A DNA stretch of 64,000 nt from Sphagnum compactum. Taxonomy: Eukaryota > Bryophyta > Sphagnopsida > Sphagnales. Below the pieces are notes generated by a model. It did no database searches and was not told where the DNA came from. It worked only from the letters and a program-made list of their open reading frames with translations. The first letter of the stretch is position 1, and each line of letters opens with the position of its first letter. Both the position numbers and the translations under genes were made by a program. The DNA lies in NCBI GenBank assembly GCA_965153455.1, contig OZ234503.1, positions 1,550,001 through 1,614,000 of the forward strand, in the 5' to 3' direction. Shown here piece by piece: positions 36,408 to 47,640 of the stretch.

Positions 36408-37430
36408 GATCACTGCTGCAAAACTACTTGAAGTCTGATGTTGAGGTTGCTGCCCTCCTTACAGTGCTGGTCGAAGCTGCAGCAGTTGTTGCAGGAATTT
36501 GAGGATCACCTGCTGCTGCTGCAACAGAAACAGAAATTCCACCTCAAGATTGATCCTATGACAAGCAGCAATCATCCCTACACCTCACAAATAATTCTTT
36601 ACACTCACGACTGAACAACTTTTCTTCACAACGACAACAACAACAACATGCAGAGTGGGAGAGCTTCTTCACAAGCCCAGATGAAAACCAAAATTGGCGA
36701 ATGACGAGAAAGACTTTTTAATGGAAAAATTCCTCAGATCTATCATGATCAGCTACTGATTCCTGTGCCAAAAAATTTCTTAAAACTCTAAATTTTTTCC
36801 TCTCTTACGCCTGGGATTCAACGACACTTGAGCTTGCTGCAAATGTTTGCACAAAAGGATGAATTCCCGCTGCGCTGCAGAGCCAACATACGCAGTCTAA
36901 GCTGATTTAAATTCTCAACATCTGCACTTCCGGATCATGGATGATCACGATCGAGCTGAGGAGAGAATCTCTAGTAGCTCTGGTAGTACTGGACTAAAGA
37001 CAGAGTCTTGATCTGGATTCTGTACCTGACTGGAGTTTCAGTGCAGCTCCAAAGCAATCCCAGATTCTGGAAACTCTAGCTCCAACAACAACAACAACAG
37101 AATGTCTGTGACTTCTAGTTCGTCCGGACGCGGGCTCCTCTTCTGCATCTGATTCTTCTTCTCCTTCTCCTTCTCCTTCTTCTTTGTTTCTCAGCCGGGG
37201 GCATTTAAGATTCGGAATCCGAAACAGAATCAAGTGGAGCAGAAAAAGAATGCAGTTTTGGAAGTGCACGCTTTTTGTCGGCTCCCGTACATTCATCCGG
37301 AGCGTTGCCGTACGTACCTTGTTGTTTATTCCGTCTCCGATTTTCTGGAACCGCCTCCTATTGGTCCGACCAATATTTCATCCGTTGAATCGATCATGTT
37401 CTGTCCATTCGATTAGAATTTAAGGTACCA
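36408..37430 (-). other. Upstream region of AMT2 copy B
   Basis: Holds CAG/CAA-rich and pyrimidine-rich stretches typical of a plant 5' UTR, and a CCAAT dyad at 37360-37374. Open frames at 36994-37296 (-) and 37184-37423 (+) have no domain signature. Composition falls to AT-rich after about 37430, suggesting the promoter ends there. Confidence 0.4.
37360..37374. promoter_or_regulatory. Paired CCAAT dyad (ATTGGT-CCG-ACCAAT)
   Basis: Perfect 6-base arms around CCG present a CCAAT box on both strands, about 950 bp upstream of the copy B start codon. CCAAT boxes bind NF-Y. Function is inferred. Confidence 0.4.
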
Positions 37431-38461
37431 TTTGGCTCTCTTATTCATCCTTTTCTCTTTTTCATTCGTTGATTCCAATCGAACTATTATTTACCTTTTT
37501 CTTATTCATAATAATAATGTATTAAAATCTTCATGTTCTCATTTCATCCATAAAAAAATTCAACTACGCTATTCATGTTAGCATTTCATCCACGCTATTA
37601 CTTTACAACTATTCATGTTTTCCTTTGATGCAGAAAAGATTCAACTCTTCATATTTACATTTATCCCACTAAAGAAATTAAGAACATATATATTCAAATA
37701 TGTTCATTTTTTGCATTCATCCCAAAAAGATTTTCAACAACTATTCATTCATTTCACCTCTTTGATGCAACGAGGTACCAAGTGGGTGGGGTGGGGAAAT
37801 GGTGTGCCCAAGGCCCCAAGCAGCCTTTTTTTTACTGGCTATATATATAGCCAAAAAAGCGAAATTAAAAACATTAAAAGTGCTAAAGTCAAGTTTTTAA
37901 AATGCTTTTCAATACTCAAAATTGGACCCAAATCTAATGAAAATCTCCAGATCTATTTCTAGGGTTTGTTCAAGTAGATAGCCAAAGATAGCCATATAGC
38001 CATGTCTAGTTTCTGTATATAGCTTTTACACAACTTTGGCTAAAACTTCATGTGGATAATCACCACTTTGGCTACATCACAAAATTGACAAGAAAAACAT
38101 TGGAGCCTGGAAGGGGAAATCAAATAAAATGAAAAATAACAACCAAAAGAATGTTTTTATTAAGTAAAATACTTCTTTTAATAAATTTTAAAATTTTGTG
38201 GTCTAAATTAGTGTTGTGCACGGGTGTTGTGCTTTTTAGAGCCCTCTTTCTTTCTTTTCTTTTTTTCTTTTTTTCTTTTTTCTTTTTTTCCCCTCTTTTT
38301 GACTAATATTTTTAACTCAAAAAAAGATCCTCGGCTACCTACCCACCCACTTCCTTGGAAAGACCATCCAATTTTGTTCAATTATTTGTGTAAAGAAAGG
38401 AAGTACCTATTTTTAGGGTTTGGTTGGCTTTGTGTGTTTGTTTGGTCCCACATATTTTCCA
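37431..38461. other. AT-rich spacer, no gene recognised
   Basis: Contains several AGCCA/TGGCT motifs around 37830-38060 that weakly resemble the MITE-like family, and CT-rich runs near 38250-38290. No credible gene. Confidence 0.4.
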
Positions 38462-38795
38462 AAATGTTCACCAAGTGTTATTGTGAATCTGAGTTCATTT
38501 TTTTGGGGTTCAAAAAAACCCAAAAAGCCAAATAAGAAATATTATTTCTTATGTCTTATTTCTTATTTTAGTTGTTTGTTCACCAAGTGTGTTTGTGAAG
38601 TTTAAGTTGGGAATCTCATGGAACATTTTTCTTATTTTAATTGTTGAGAACACAAGGTATTTTTTTTTGTGAACTCTAAGTTCATTTTTGGGAACTTCAT
38701 GGAACCTTTTTTTTTTTTTAAACATTAGTTCACTATAAGGTGTTATTGTGAACTCTGAGTTCAATTTTTGGGAACTTCATGGAACATTTTGGAAT
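38462..38795 (+). repeat. Diverged tandem repeat, about 75-110-bp unit, 4 copies
   Basis: Units share GTTCACCAAGTGTTATTGTG, AACTCTGAGTTCATTTTTGG and GAACTTCATGGAACATTTT. Confidence 0.75.
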
Positions 38796-39546
38796 TTTAA
38801 AACCATTATTATTGTGGGTTTGAACTTTGAACTTTGCCATAAGAGCAAAGCTAATTATTACTCAATTGAGTTGTGCTTATTTCAACTCCTTTAAGTTTTT
38901 TTCCTTTCGTTTCCATACCAATACCACTTTCTTCAAAAACTCTTAGCCTCAACCAAATCACCCCACCCATTTATTTCAACTCAGCACCCAAGCTCCAAGA
39001 AGCCCTTCATTCTAAGTTAATAATAACAACACCCACAACATCTTTTTTTTAAATGATTCTCATGCATCACATTTGGTTGGTCCATTACCCAAAAATATTG
39101 GGGGTTGTGGGGGGCCAGATATTCCCACTAGGCTATTTTTGTGTACAACAAGTTTTTAGAGGGTCTTTAGGGTATTAATAACCTATTTCCCCACCCACCC
39201 TTCTTCCCTTTATTTCATATTTTGTCTCTTGAGGAACCTATTTTTATCCATCTTTTGTTTTTTCCCTTGTATTATAGGAATGGGGAGGAGGGTGAGCTGG
39301 GTTTTTATTCCCCCCCCCCCTTTTTTTTTTCTTTCTTTCTTTCTTTCTTTAGTGATATCCCTTTTGCACTAGAAGATGAGTTCCAATTTAAGAGAACATC
39401 GACTAGTTCCAAAATTCAAATACCATTTTTTAAGATGCCCCCCTTAATGCTATGGGAAAATAGAAATTGTTAGGTGAATGTTTTTTTTTAAACGAATTCT
39501 CGTATTTTAGTGAATTTTTTTCAGAACAGAAAAAATAAAACCTCAA

Positions 39547-39745
39547 AGGAAGAAATTGTGGGTGAAAATCCCAGTTCTTTTGGGGGGCAAAAAAAAAGGA
39601 AGAAATTGTGGTTGAAAAATCCCAATTCTTTTGGGGGCAAAAAAAGGAGAAAATTGTCAGGTGATGTTGAAAAAACCTAATTCTTTTCTTTGGGGGGGGG
39701 GGGGGGGAAGAAATTATGGTTGAAAAATCCCAATTCTTTTGGGGG
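39547..39745 (+). repeat. Diverged tandem repeat, about 50-bp unit, 4 copies
   Basis: Unit GGAAGAAATTGTGGTTGAAA, then AATCCCAATTCTTTTGGGGG and an A run. The third copy carries a 16-base G run (39692-39707). Confidence 0.8.
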
Positions 39746-40630
39746 AAAAAACAAAAGGAGTAAACTTGAGGTGATGATGATGCAAATTGATTTTTGGGGT
39801 TAAAATTACACCCCATTAATTCACTCACTCACTCACTCAACAACTTGCAGTTGAAAAGGAGTTGCCAAGCTGCGTTACCCAAAAAAAGCACCACAAAATA
39901 ATATTCACCCAAACAATTTTTGAAATCCCTTTTTTGGGACACAAATCAACCAAAAAAAGGGGGGGGGGGGGAGGGGGGGGACGGTGGCCTAGTTCCTTGG
40001 GGAAAGGCCAATTGGCCCCTGTACTGTGGGAAGCGGCTGCTCGGTATATTTGCTTTGGCAAAATAATTAGGAAAAAAAAAGGGGGGGTGGCGGGGCCCAA
40101 ACTTATGTCATTTTTTTCCATCTCTTGACAGCACTAAACGTTCTAAAAATAAATTAATTAAACGGCTTTCTTGCATCATTAACAACTTACCCATTTTGGG
40201 TATTTAAGAGTGTGAGTTAAGGAAATGAAAAGCTATCATCCTTGAGGACAAAAATATCAAGCAAGATTGATGTAAAGCACTCCGAGAAATTAAATTCCCT
40301 AGTTAGTAGTGTATTTGGTGCCCCCCCAAGCCCCCAAAATGTTGAAGAAAGAAAATTCTCTATTGGACATATTTTGTTTTGGTATATATTTCCACAATTG
40401 TGGGGGGTAGCTAACACCGCATCCCAGGCCCCTTATTTTGGGAATGCCCCCAACACAGGTCTTTAGTTAGTCTACACAAGACTTTCAAAAGAAAGAGAGA
40501 GCGAGCGAGAGAGGAGAAGAGAATGGTGGACACCAAAAAAAATTAACACTATGATAAGTGAATGAATCACAAACTAATTCTTTATATAATGAATCCCTTT
40601 ACTTTGGGGGAATTGGGGGAAGAAGGGGAA

Positions 40631-40745
40631 GGACCCAACTTGGGGACTCCTAATTTGGAACCTCTCCAAGGGACCCAATTTAGGAACTCCTAATTTGGAA
40701 CCTTTCCAAGGGACCCAATTTAGGAACTCCTAATTTGGAGACTCT
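40631..40745 (+). repeat. 39-bp tandem repeat, 3 copies
   Basis: Unit GGACCCAATTTAGGAACTCC then TAATTTGGAACCTCTCCAAG. The last copy is truncated. Confidence 0.85.
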
Positions 40746-42178
40746 CCTTCTTCCTTGGTGTGAACATGCGCCACAAGAAGCTTGGAGGACTCAAGCTATA
40801 GTTGTTGGAGTGCGTGCTTTGGTACAAAAATGTGGGAACAACAAAGAACCTTTTGCCTATATTTTGGGAGATATATATATATATAGTGGGATTAATTAGA
40901 TATATATCCCTAAATTTCCCTGTAAATGAAGACACTCTTGCTTCCACACAATTAGCTAATGATATCAAATTAAACATGAAAATAAATTTACATCTATTTT
41001 ATTTCAATTTATTTTTTCTTTATTTTTTCACCTAATAGTTTGATTGATATAATGTTCTCAAACATCCAGCTTTGGAATGTTATATATTGGCATTATGTTT
41101 TTTTAAATTGCAGGTTCTCAGATTTTATTACTTTAATCTGTATTTAGGATAATTGTAATAACGTATGCAGTGCGAACTTGAGTATGATCAAATTTTACAA
41201 CACAATACTAATGCATTAAAATTGGACTCCGGTTGAAAATTTTGAGAAACCATCAAATTATTACAACTTCTATCAAACTATAATTTTTGACGTGGTCAAA
41301 AATCGAAAGCTTTAACCATAGTTGCATTTCAAAATGTGATTTTTTGTGTACGTGCTTTCAATGTCAATGAATTAACCAAGTAAAAGGGCAGGCCGCAAAA
41401 CTTCATTTAATATAAGAATCAATAAAACCAATCAGCAAAATCCTCAAATCCCGAACCAAATGAATTGATAAACTTAGAAGCAAAACTTTCAAGGGAAAGC
41501 AAAACTTTTTTTAAAAAATTGATTCCGGTAAATGGAAATTAAGTGGCAAATCAATAACTTGGTTGTGAATGTTAAGCCCTAAGGTAACAACATTGATCAT
41601 CAAACACCCACCCATCAACAAACATTTGATTCATGAACATAAGATCCCATGACCAATCAACTAAACACCCTCCATTGATCAAACCATGACCATTGACCAA
41701 ACACTTGGTGAAAAAAAAATCTTCTTTGGCCTTTCAAAATATTTCAATTTAAAATGTTGTATATGTGTTTGGTCATGGATGTGAGATGTAATAATATTCA
41801 TTCAATTATGGTGTTTGTGAATAAACGTAAAATTAATGTTAGGGTTAGAGTTGTCATATTCCAAAACACAAAAATCCTCACAAATTTAGGAATATTTCAA
41901 CCCACTGGATGTTTAAGTGTTTGGTGAAAAGTATCGTATAGGACAAATTTGCAAATTTGTAGTTCATTATGCAATGCCACTTTTTGATAATGGGCTTTTA
42001 GTTATTTTAATACAATGCACATACAATGACATAAATATGAAAAAATTATGTATGTATGGGATTTTAAGTGTTTGATTAAAGGTGTGAAAAAAAACAAATT
42101 TACAAATCTTCTAATTTATAATGTCATATAAATTGTTTAGGGATGGGAGGTGATCTATTACACTCAAAGGGTGTAACA

Positions 42179-42673
42179 TCTTATATATTAATTCACTAAG
42201 TATGTCTGTCTGTCCGTGACCGTCGGTTTTACGTCCGGTCCGTTAGACTGACAGACAAACCGACGGTCAGCAGGGGGGGGGACCAGCACGGGACTACTAC
42301 TCTTCTCCTGTTGCTGTTACTTTTTTCTTCTTACTGCTGTTACTTTTCTCCCATTATTCTTGTTCTCTCTTTATTACTATTCGTTTTACTGCTATTACTG
42401 TTCTTCATTTATTATCGATCTCTCTTGATTGGTATTAATCTTCTCTTTATTAATCAGCACGGGCGGGGGGGGGGGGGGGGGCCAGCACGGGGCGGGAAGT
42501 TAATTATATATAACAGGGGAACGGGGGGGGGGGGGGATCAACGGGTTAAAGAATCGGAGTGGAAAATGCAAAGGACGGGGGGGGGTCGACGGGGTAAAAA
42601 ACCGGAGTGGGCAATGGGAAGGACCGGGCGGGAGGGAACTTGACGGGTGCATTATGCACCGGGTTCACACTAG
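42179..42673 (+). mobile_element. Non-autonomous Helitron-like element 1 (495 bp)
   Basis: Starts TCTTATATATTAATTC directly after an A (42178) and ends with the hairpin GGTGCA-TTA-TGCACC, then CGGGTTCACACTAG directly before a T (42674). The TC start, the subterminal hairpin about 10 bases before a CTAG end, and insertion between A and T are the defining Helitron features. Inside are a 12-bp inverted repeat (GACCGTCGGTTT at 42218-42229 with its complement at 42257-42268), a CTTTTAC-type pyrimidine-rich part, G runs of 17 and 14 bases, and two diverged copies of an about 48-bp unit near 42538-42635. No Rep/helicase protein is encoded. Its 3' end matches element 2. Confidence 0.65.
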
Positions 42674-43726
42674 TCATCATAAAGGGCGTAAGCCCTAACT
42701 AACTTGCAAAATAGTCTATGGGATGCAAGGAACATTTATATTCTTTGTAAAAATTCAAACAAAAAATCAAAGGACACATTGTAAGCTTGGGATATTGCAA
42801 AATTTATGATGAACCTGGAAAGCATCAAAAGATCTTTAAACTTGTAAAATTTCCCACCCAAACCTGAGCATCACAATTGCACCAAATACATATAAAACCA
42901 CACAAGTCTTACTCGAGTGGACATGCACTCCTCTCAACTAGGAAGAAACATGTGCACTATACTAAAATCGATGTTAGAGGAGTTCCAAAAACTTTTAAAC
43001 AGTCGAATACCTAATGCAAGGAGGTTGAAAGCAATAGCAAAAGAGACCAATGTAAATGTGAAAATAAAAACAATGAATGATAAGTGCAAAATTCAAAGAT
43101 TATTGCAAAAAGCCACAATCAAAAAGTTTAGCAAGAGAGTTTAAGATAGAATGTTCAAAAGTACTAATAAAAGGTACCAACAAAAGAATTAAAATAAAGG
43201 AGAAGTCTAATGAGTGCAAAATAGAAATAAATATTTTTTACAAGGAGAAGTATGTTAAGTTCTTATTCTATTATTGAGTAGCCAGACATGTAGTCACATA
43301 AGCAAGAAACAATGCAAGACAAATTGGTTGTTGTAAATTTTAACATGTTTTAGCCTCTCATAGTTTGAAGTTCACACTTGCCACCTACATAGCAACACAA
43401 ACCAAAATTTCAAATGGGAGGATTTTGCAAATCTCTTCCATCTTATTGATACTACATGTATGACATAGAAACATGTCTTAGCCTAATTAACTTTTTGTAT
43501 TCTTGGTTTGTTTTCAAAAAGAATAAAAGAATGCCTTTTATGGGTCAAGAGAAAGTAGGCCTCATCTTTTGAAGATTAAGGCCAAGAAGAGGTGGTGCAA
43601 CATGATGTTCAATGTGTTTTGTATGAGAAGGAATTACATGCTAGACAAAACAAGCATCAACAAAAAAAACGTCTCCCCTTCCCTACTCTAAAATAACAAA
43701 AAATTAATAAGAAACATGATGGGAGC
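42674..43726. other. AT-rich spacer, no gene called
   Basis: A 75-codon Lys-rich plus-strand frame at 42917-43144 shows no domain signature. The stretch leads into the decayed transposase and may hold its unrecognised 5' part. Confidence 0.35.
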
Positions 43727-44620
43727 TTGTTGCTTCCCTTAGAGGCAAATGGATATGAACAACTTGAAGAGGCCATGGATGTAATAGAAAAAGGGGTGAC
43801 TTCCATGAGGAAAATTAATAGGCATTGGAACATATCAATGTCATCATTGTTTGACCATCTAAATGGCAAGACTAGGCGCGAGAAAATTGGCCCACTAGAT
43901 GTGTTAACATAGGAAGAAGGTGTTGTTGTTTAGACTTTAAACATGCAAAAACATGGATTACCTATATGATTGTAACAACTCGTGTTCAAGGTGGGAGAAC
44001 TCACTTAAGGCCAATGCACACCATTTTGAGATAGTCTACCAAGGAATTCTTGGTGATATTAATTGAAGCACATGCATCCAAAAGTGTGCATACATGTTGC
44101 AAAAGGCCTAAATGTTTCCGAAGCCCAAAGCTTGAGTAGCCAATCCCACAATTCTTTTATCAAAACTTACAAACATTATATCATCAACACAAATACATAC
44201 CATACCACATTTAGAATTTAAATGAAATGAAAATTTAAGCAAACAAACAAATCCCATTTTACCAAGTGGGATTTCTCAAATAGCTCAACATTTTCTAATT
44301 ATAAATGGGCATGGATCTTTTGTGACTTTAAAGGCAATAGAGCAAGCACATGCATTTGGATTAAATATGGTCACACTCCCAAGCCATATATCACATCCTT
44401 TAAATGTGTCTTATTTTAAGCCTTTCAAAACAACATTTAAAACATTACGAAAGAAACAATGTAATGATAAAAAATAGATACTCAAAACTAAATAAGATTA
44501 AGTTGGATGCCCAAGTAAACAACATTGAAAAAAACACTAACCAAATATAATATCAAATTTAAGTTTAAGGTTACATGAATCCAACCTCTATACCTTAATG
44601 CAACGAATGACAATTTATTG
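43727..44620 (+). pseudogene. Decayed pogo/CENP-B-type transposase (HTH_psq + HTH_CENPB + DDE_1 fragment)
   Basis: An open part (43727-43909) gives a psq-type helix-turn-helix: LEEAMDVIEKG, SMRKINRHWNISMSSLFDHL, then GPLDVLT. The same frame continues through eight stops (43910, 43931, 43967, 43973, 44006, 44027, 44054, 44060) with MQKHGLPI, KVGELT, TPF.DSLPRNSW and AQSLSS, matching the order of the CENP-B-type DNA-binding domain. After an apparent deletion of most of the catalytic core, another frame (44296-44460) gives LIINGHGSFVTLKAIEQAHA and LPSHISHPLNVSYFKPFKTT, the end of a DDE_1 domain. The Asp expected before GHGS is Asn here. A last piece, LTKYNIKFKFKVT (44537-44575), is back in the first frame. 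It is clearly dead. Terminal inverted repeats were not found. Confidence 0.8.
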
Positions 44621-47269
44621 CTTGTTGAAATGTATACAACAATAAAGAATAATGGAACAAATGAAAAAAAATACAATTTAATGATGAAGCGAATGAAAGT
44701 TTGTTGTTACATTTCTTATACATATTGCAAGAATAAGTGTTGCAATAGACAAATAGGATTACGGTAGTTGTCCTTTAAACAAACAAAGTATTATGTGGAA
44801 ATGACAAGGAATCCAATTGCCAATCCAACTTCTGGAAGGTGATGAACTATTGGTTTGATTTGGATTAAAAACATGGAAAATTGTTGTAGGAGTTACAAAA
44901 TAAGGAAAACAACACTAAGAATTTTCAGTTGCAAACTTGTTGACAATGCCATGTTTGCTTACAAAAACAACTAGAGGCAAGGAACCTCGAATGGATTATT
45001 CACAATCCCATGTGGTAACATCTTGAATATTTAAGAATCCTACAACAAAAGGCCATGGAAAAAGAAACAACATACCAAATCAGGGATAACAAACAAAAGG
45101 AAAAAAAGGCTTGAAAGCTAGTAGATACTTAGACTATGGTTAAGTGCATAATTCAAAGGAACCTTAAAAGGTGATACATAACAAATGTTGCAACAACATG
45201 GTTTCCTACAACTATGAGGGAATATGGAGATCAATTGCATTGCATCATTCAAGTAACACTAACTAGGCAGGCACATGGATACCAACCTTGTCCAAGCTTC
45301 CAATTTGGGCTTTAAATCACAAGTTCAAAAAAAAGTTAGACAAAAAACATGAATTAAGTTGACAATGACAAAACATTATCTTATTAGGTTCAATCAAATT
45401 TGTTAAACATTTGGGAGTGAAAGGGAAAAAAGGGGGGGGGGGTTTACATTAGGAAGCACATTCATAAAAATTCAAAAGTTGTAGCATATACCCATAGTAA
45501 AATTATCTAGTTAATGGGATTGGGTTCATGGTTACAATAGAGAGGTCATGATAAGAAAGGATCAAGTTTGTGGCTACTGAGAAAGAAAGAATGAATGGGC
45601 AACTAGGAAATTAAAAAACATTGTAGGAAAAAGAGACAATGTAAACTTACAAAAAAAAACTTGCAAAAAAATGTGAACTTGCAAAAAATATTGACTAGGA
45701 TGATTGTTGATAAAAGGAGTGAGTGACCAAGAAAAATTGAGCTTCAAAAAAAGCTTGTAGAGAGACATTGAACTTAAAAAAGCTTACAAGAGAGAGTGTG
45801 AGTTTCAAAAAAAATTGATTAGGCTGATTACCAAAAGAGAGATAGAGTGAACATCCAAGAGAAAAAAAATGAACAATCAAGAAAAGTAACATAAAAAAAG
45901 CTTGCAAGAGAAAGAAAGTGTAAACTTCAAAAAATTAACAAAAAGATCGTGTGATTGATCTTGTAGGTGCAAATTGATTAGGTTGCCAAAATGGCATTGT
46001 GAATGATTAAGAAAAAATCAACTATGTGATTGTTGAAATGAAATCGTGAGTGACCAAGAGAAAATCAATTGGGGTGACTACCAAATGGGATCATGAACAA
46101 CTAGGAGCGAAAAATGAACAACAAGAGAGAGTCAACATTTGTGATTGTCAAAACAAGATCATGAATGATCAAGAAAAAATGTGTGAACAACTCAAAGGAA
46201 AAAAACTTTGTAAGAAAGAAAGCTTTAAAAAAAACCTTGCTTGTAAAAAGAAAATGAGCAATGCAAGAAAGAGAAAATAAAAATTGTTAAGATGCATTGC
46301 AATGTTGTTGCTAAAGACCATTGATACCATTTGAAGAAGTTCACACATCACCACCACTTTTAGAATATGTTATTTGAGTTGCAAAAAAAACATGCGCAAG
46401 GGGCATGATGAGGAAGGTAGGAGTTGAATAAAGAGTAATTGGAAGAAAGAGAGTGTGAACAACTACTGATGAGCTCTTATTTGAAACATGAAGGAAATGC
46501 AAGTGCAAGCTTTGCAAGTGCCGAAAATGGAAGCTTGAAAAACTTACAAAATTTGTAAGCTTTGTGCAAAATGTTTCATTCATGAACAAGTTGTTTCACT
46601 CACATAATTCACAACATGGCTTTCTTGCTACACAATAACCTTCTTCAAACAACCCGACTAGCTCCTTCCCTTTAACACCATAACAATGTCAACCAATTAT
46701 TGTTAAGTTGGTAGTTTTTTTCAAATGCTTGGAGTTTTATGATCATAGATTTTGAAACCCATGATGGGTAGCAAATTTGGACCATACATTGTTGATGAAT
46801 GATGGTTGAAAGGAAAAAGGTGGTTTTGCATAATTAAATGTTAGGCCACATGGTAGGTGATGAGTAGAATTAACATGTGATTGTTTAGTAATAGGGTGGA
46901 CAATGTATGCTCAAACATCACAAAGTGTGTGAGGAAAAAAATTAATAAAAAAACCCTCTTTACTTATGAACCTTATATCTTATTTGTTTTTAATGATTTT
47001 TCACAATTTTCGTGGCTATGGGTGCATCCAATCCAACTCTACAATTTGTCTTTACACTTTAAAACGACCAAAATTGTTGTGTGAATGTACAAAGTTTTGA
47101 TTCATTATGTGTTTGGTGGTAGGAATGGCTACCTTAATGTCAAACTTTAATATTATGATAATATTGTAATATAGGGGCAATTTCAACACATGACAAATAA
47201 TTAATTATTTTTGAAGAATCCATTTCGAAATTAAAATAATCCTTGAATATTTCAAAACAATTTTCGTTT
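44621..47269. other. AT-rich spacer, no gene recognised
   Basis: An 11-base G run lies at 45432-45442. From about 45560 to 46290 a loose repeat of TTGATTAGG..GATTACCAAA, CAAGAGAAA and GAACAACAAGAGAG recurs. Frames here are Lys- or Phe/Leu-rich by composition only. Confidence 0.4.
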
Positions 47270-47400
47270 TCCTTCCAAAACAAATCTTTTTTGAAAACTA
47301 TAATAAAAAAAAACTCAACATATCTAAAAATAATATAATTTGTGCCAAAGCCACCAAGGTATTACGATATGTGCCACTATAAACATCACATATTTTATGT
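47270..47400 (+). repeat. Dispersed repeat family 2, copy 3
   Basis: Contains ATCTAAAAATAATATAATTT then GTGCCAAAGCCACCAAGGTA and TTACGATAT, aligning with copies at 25690-25850 and 28570-28740. It lies directly before a MITE-like copy. Confidence 0.5.
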
Positions 47401-47456
47401 TTGTAATGGATGAAACTGCAAAGATTGCCTCACACATGTGTTAATGTTTTAAAGAA

Positions 47457-47640
47457 TGTTTTTTCTAGGAATTTTTGTTTGTAACTAGCGTGACTATCAT
47501 CCATAGGAAGATGTAGAAAAAGTGGTGATCATTCATTGAGAAGATTTAGCCAAATATGGTTATAAACCAAATATGAAATGCAAATTTTGAATCATCTTTG
47601 TAAGTTTTGCCTTCACACAAAAACCTATAGAAATTTGGCA
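47457..47640 (+). repeat. Dispersed MITE-like repeat, copy 2
   Basis: Begins TTTTCTAGGAATTTTTGTTT, then ACTATCATCCATAGGAAGAT, AGATTTAGCCAAATATGGTT, AATATGAAATGCAAATTTTG, AATCATC, and ends AAATTTGGCA. Aligns with 8206-8350 and 54628-54760. An extra about 40-bp stretch near 47515-47540 is absent from the other copies. Confidence 0.6.

Larger units (their letters stand above)
38796..42178. other. Spacer with G/C and A/T runs, no gene recognised
   Basis: Apart from the repeats listed separately, contains C11 near 39310-39320, an interrupted G run near 39960-39978, and (TA)n near 40871-40882. Frames of up to 132 codons (39430-39828 -) are built from repeat units. No transposase or reverse-transcriptase motif seen. 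Confidence 0.4.

Noticed and set aside
43727-43912. Small intact gene for a helix-turn-helix protein
   Set aside because: The family continues in the same frame through several stops, so this is the open front of a dead transposase.
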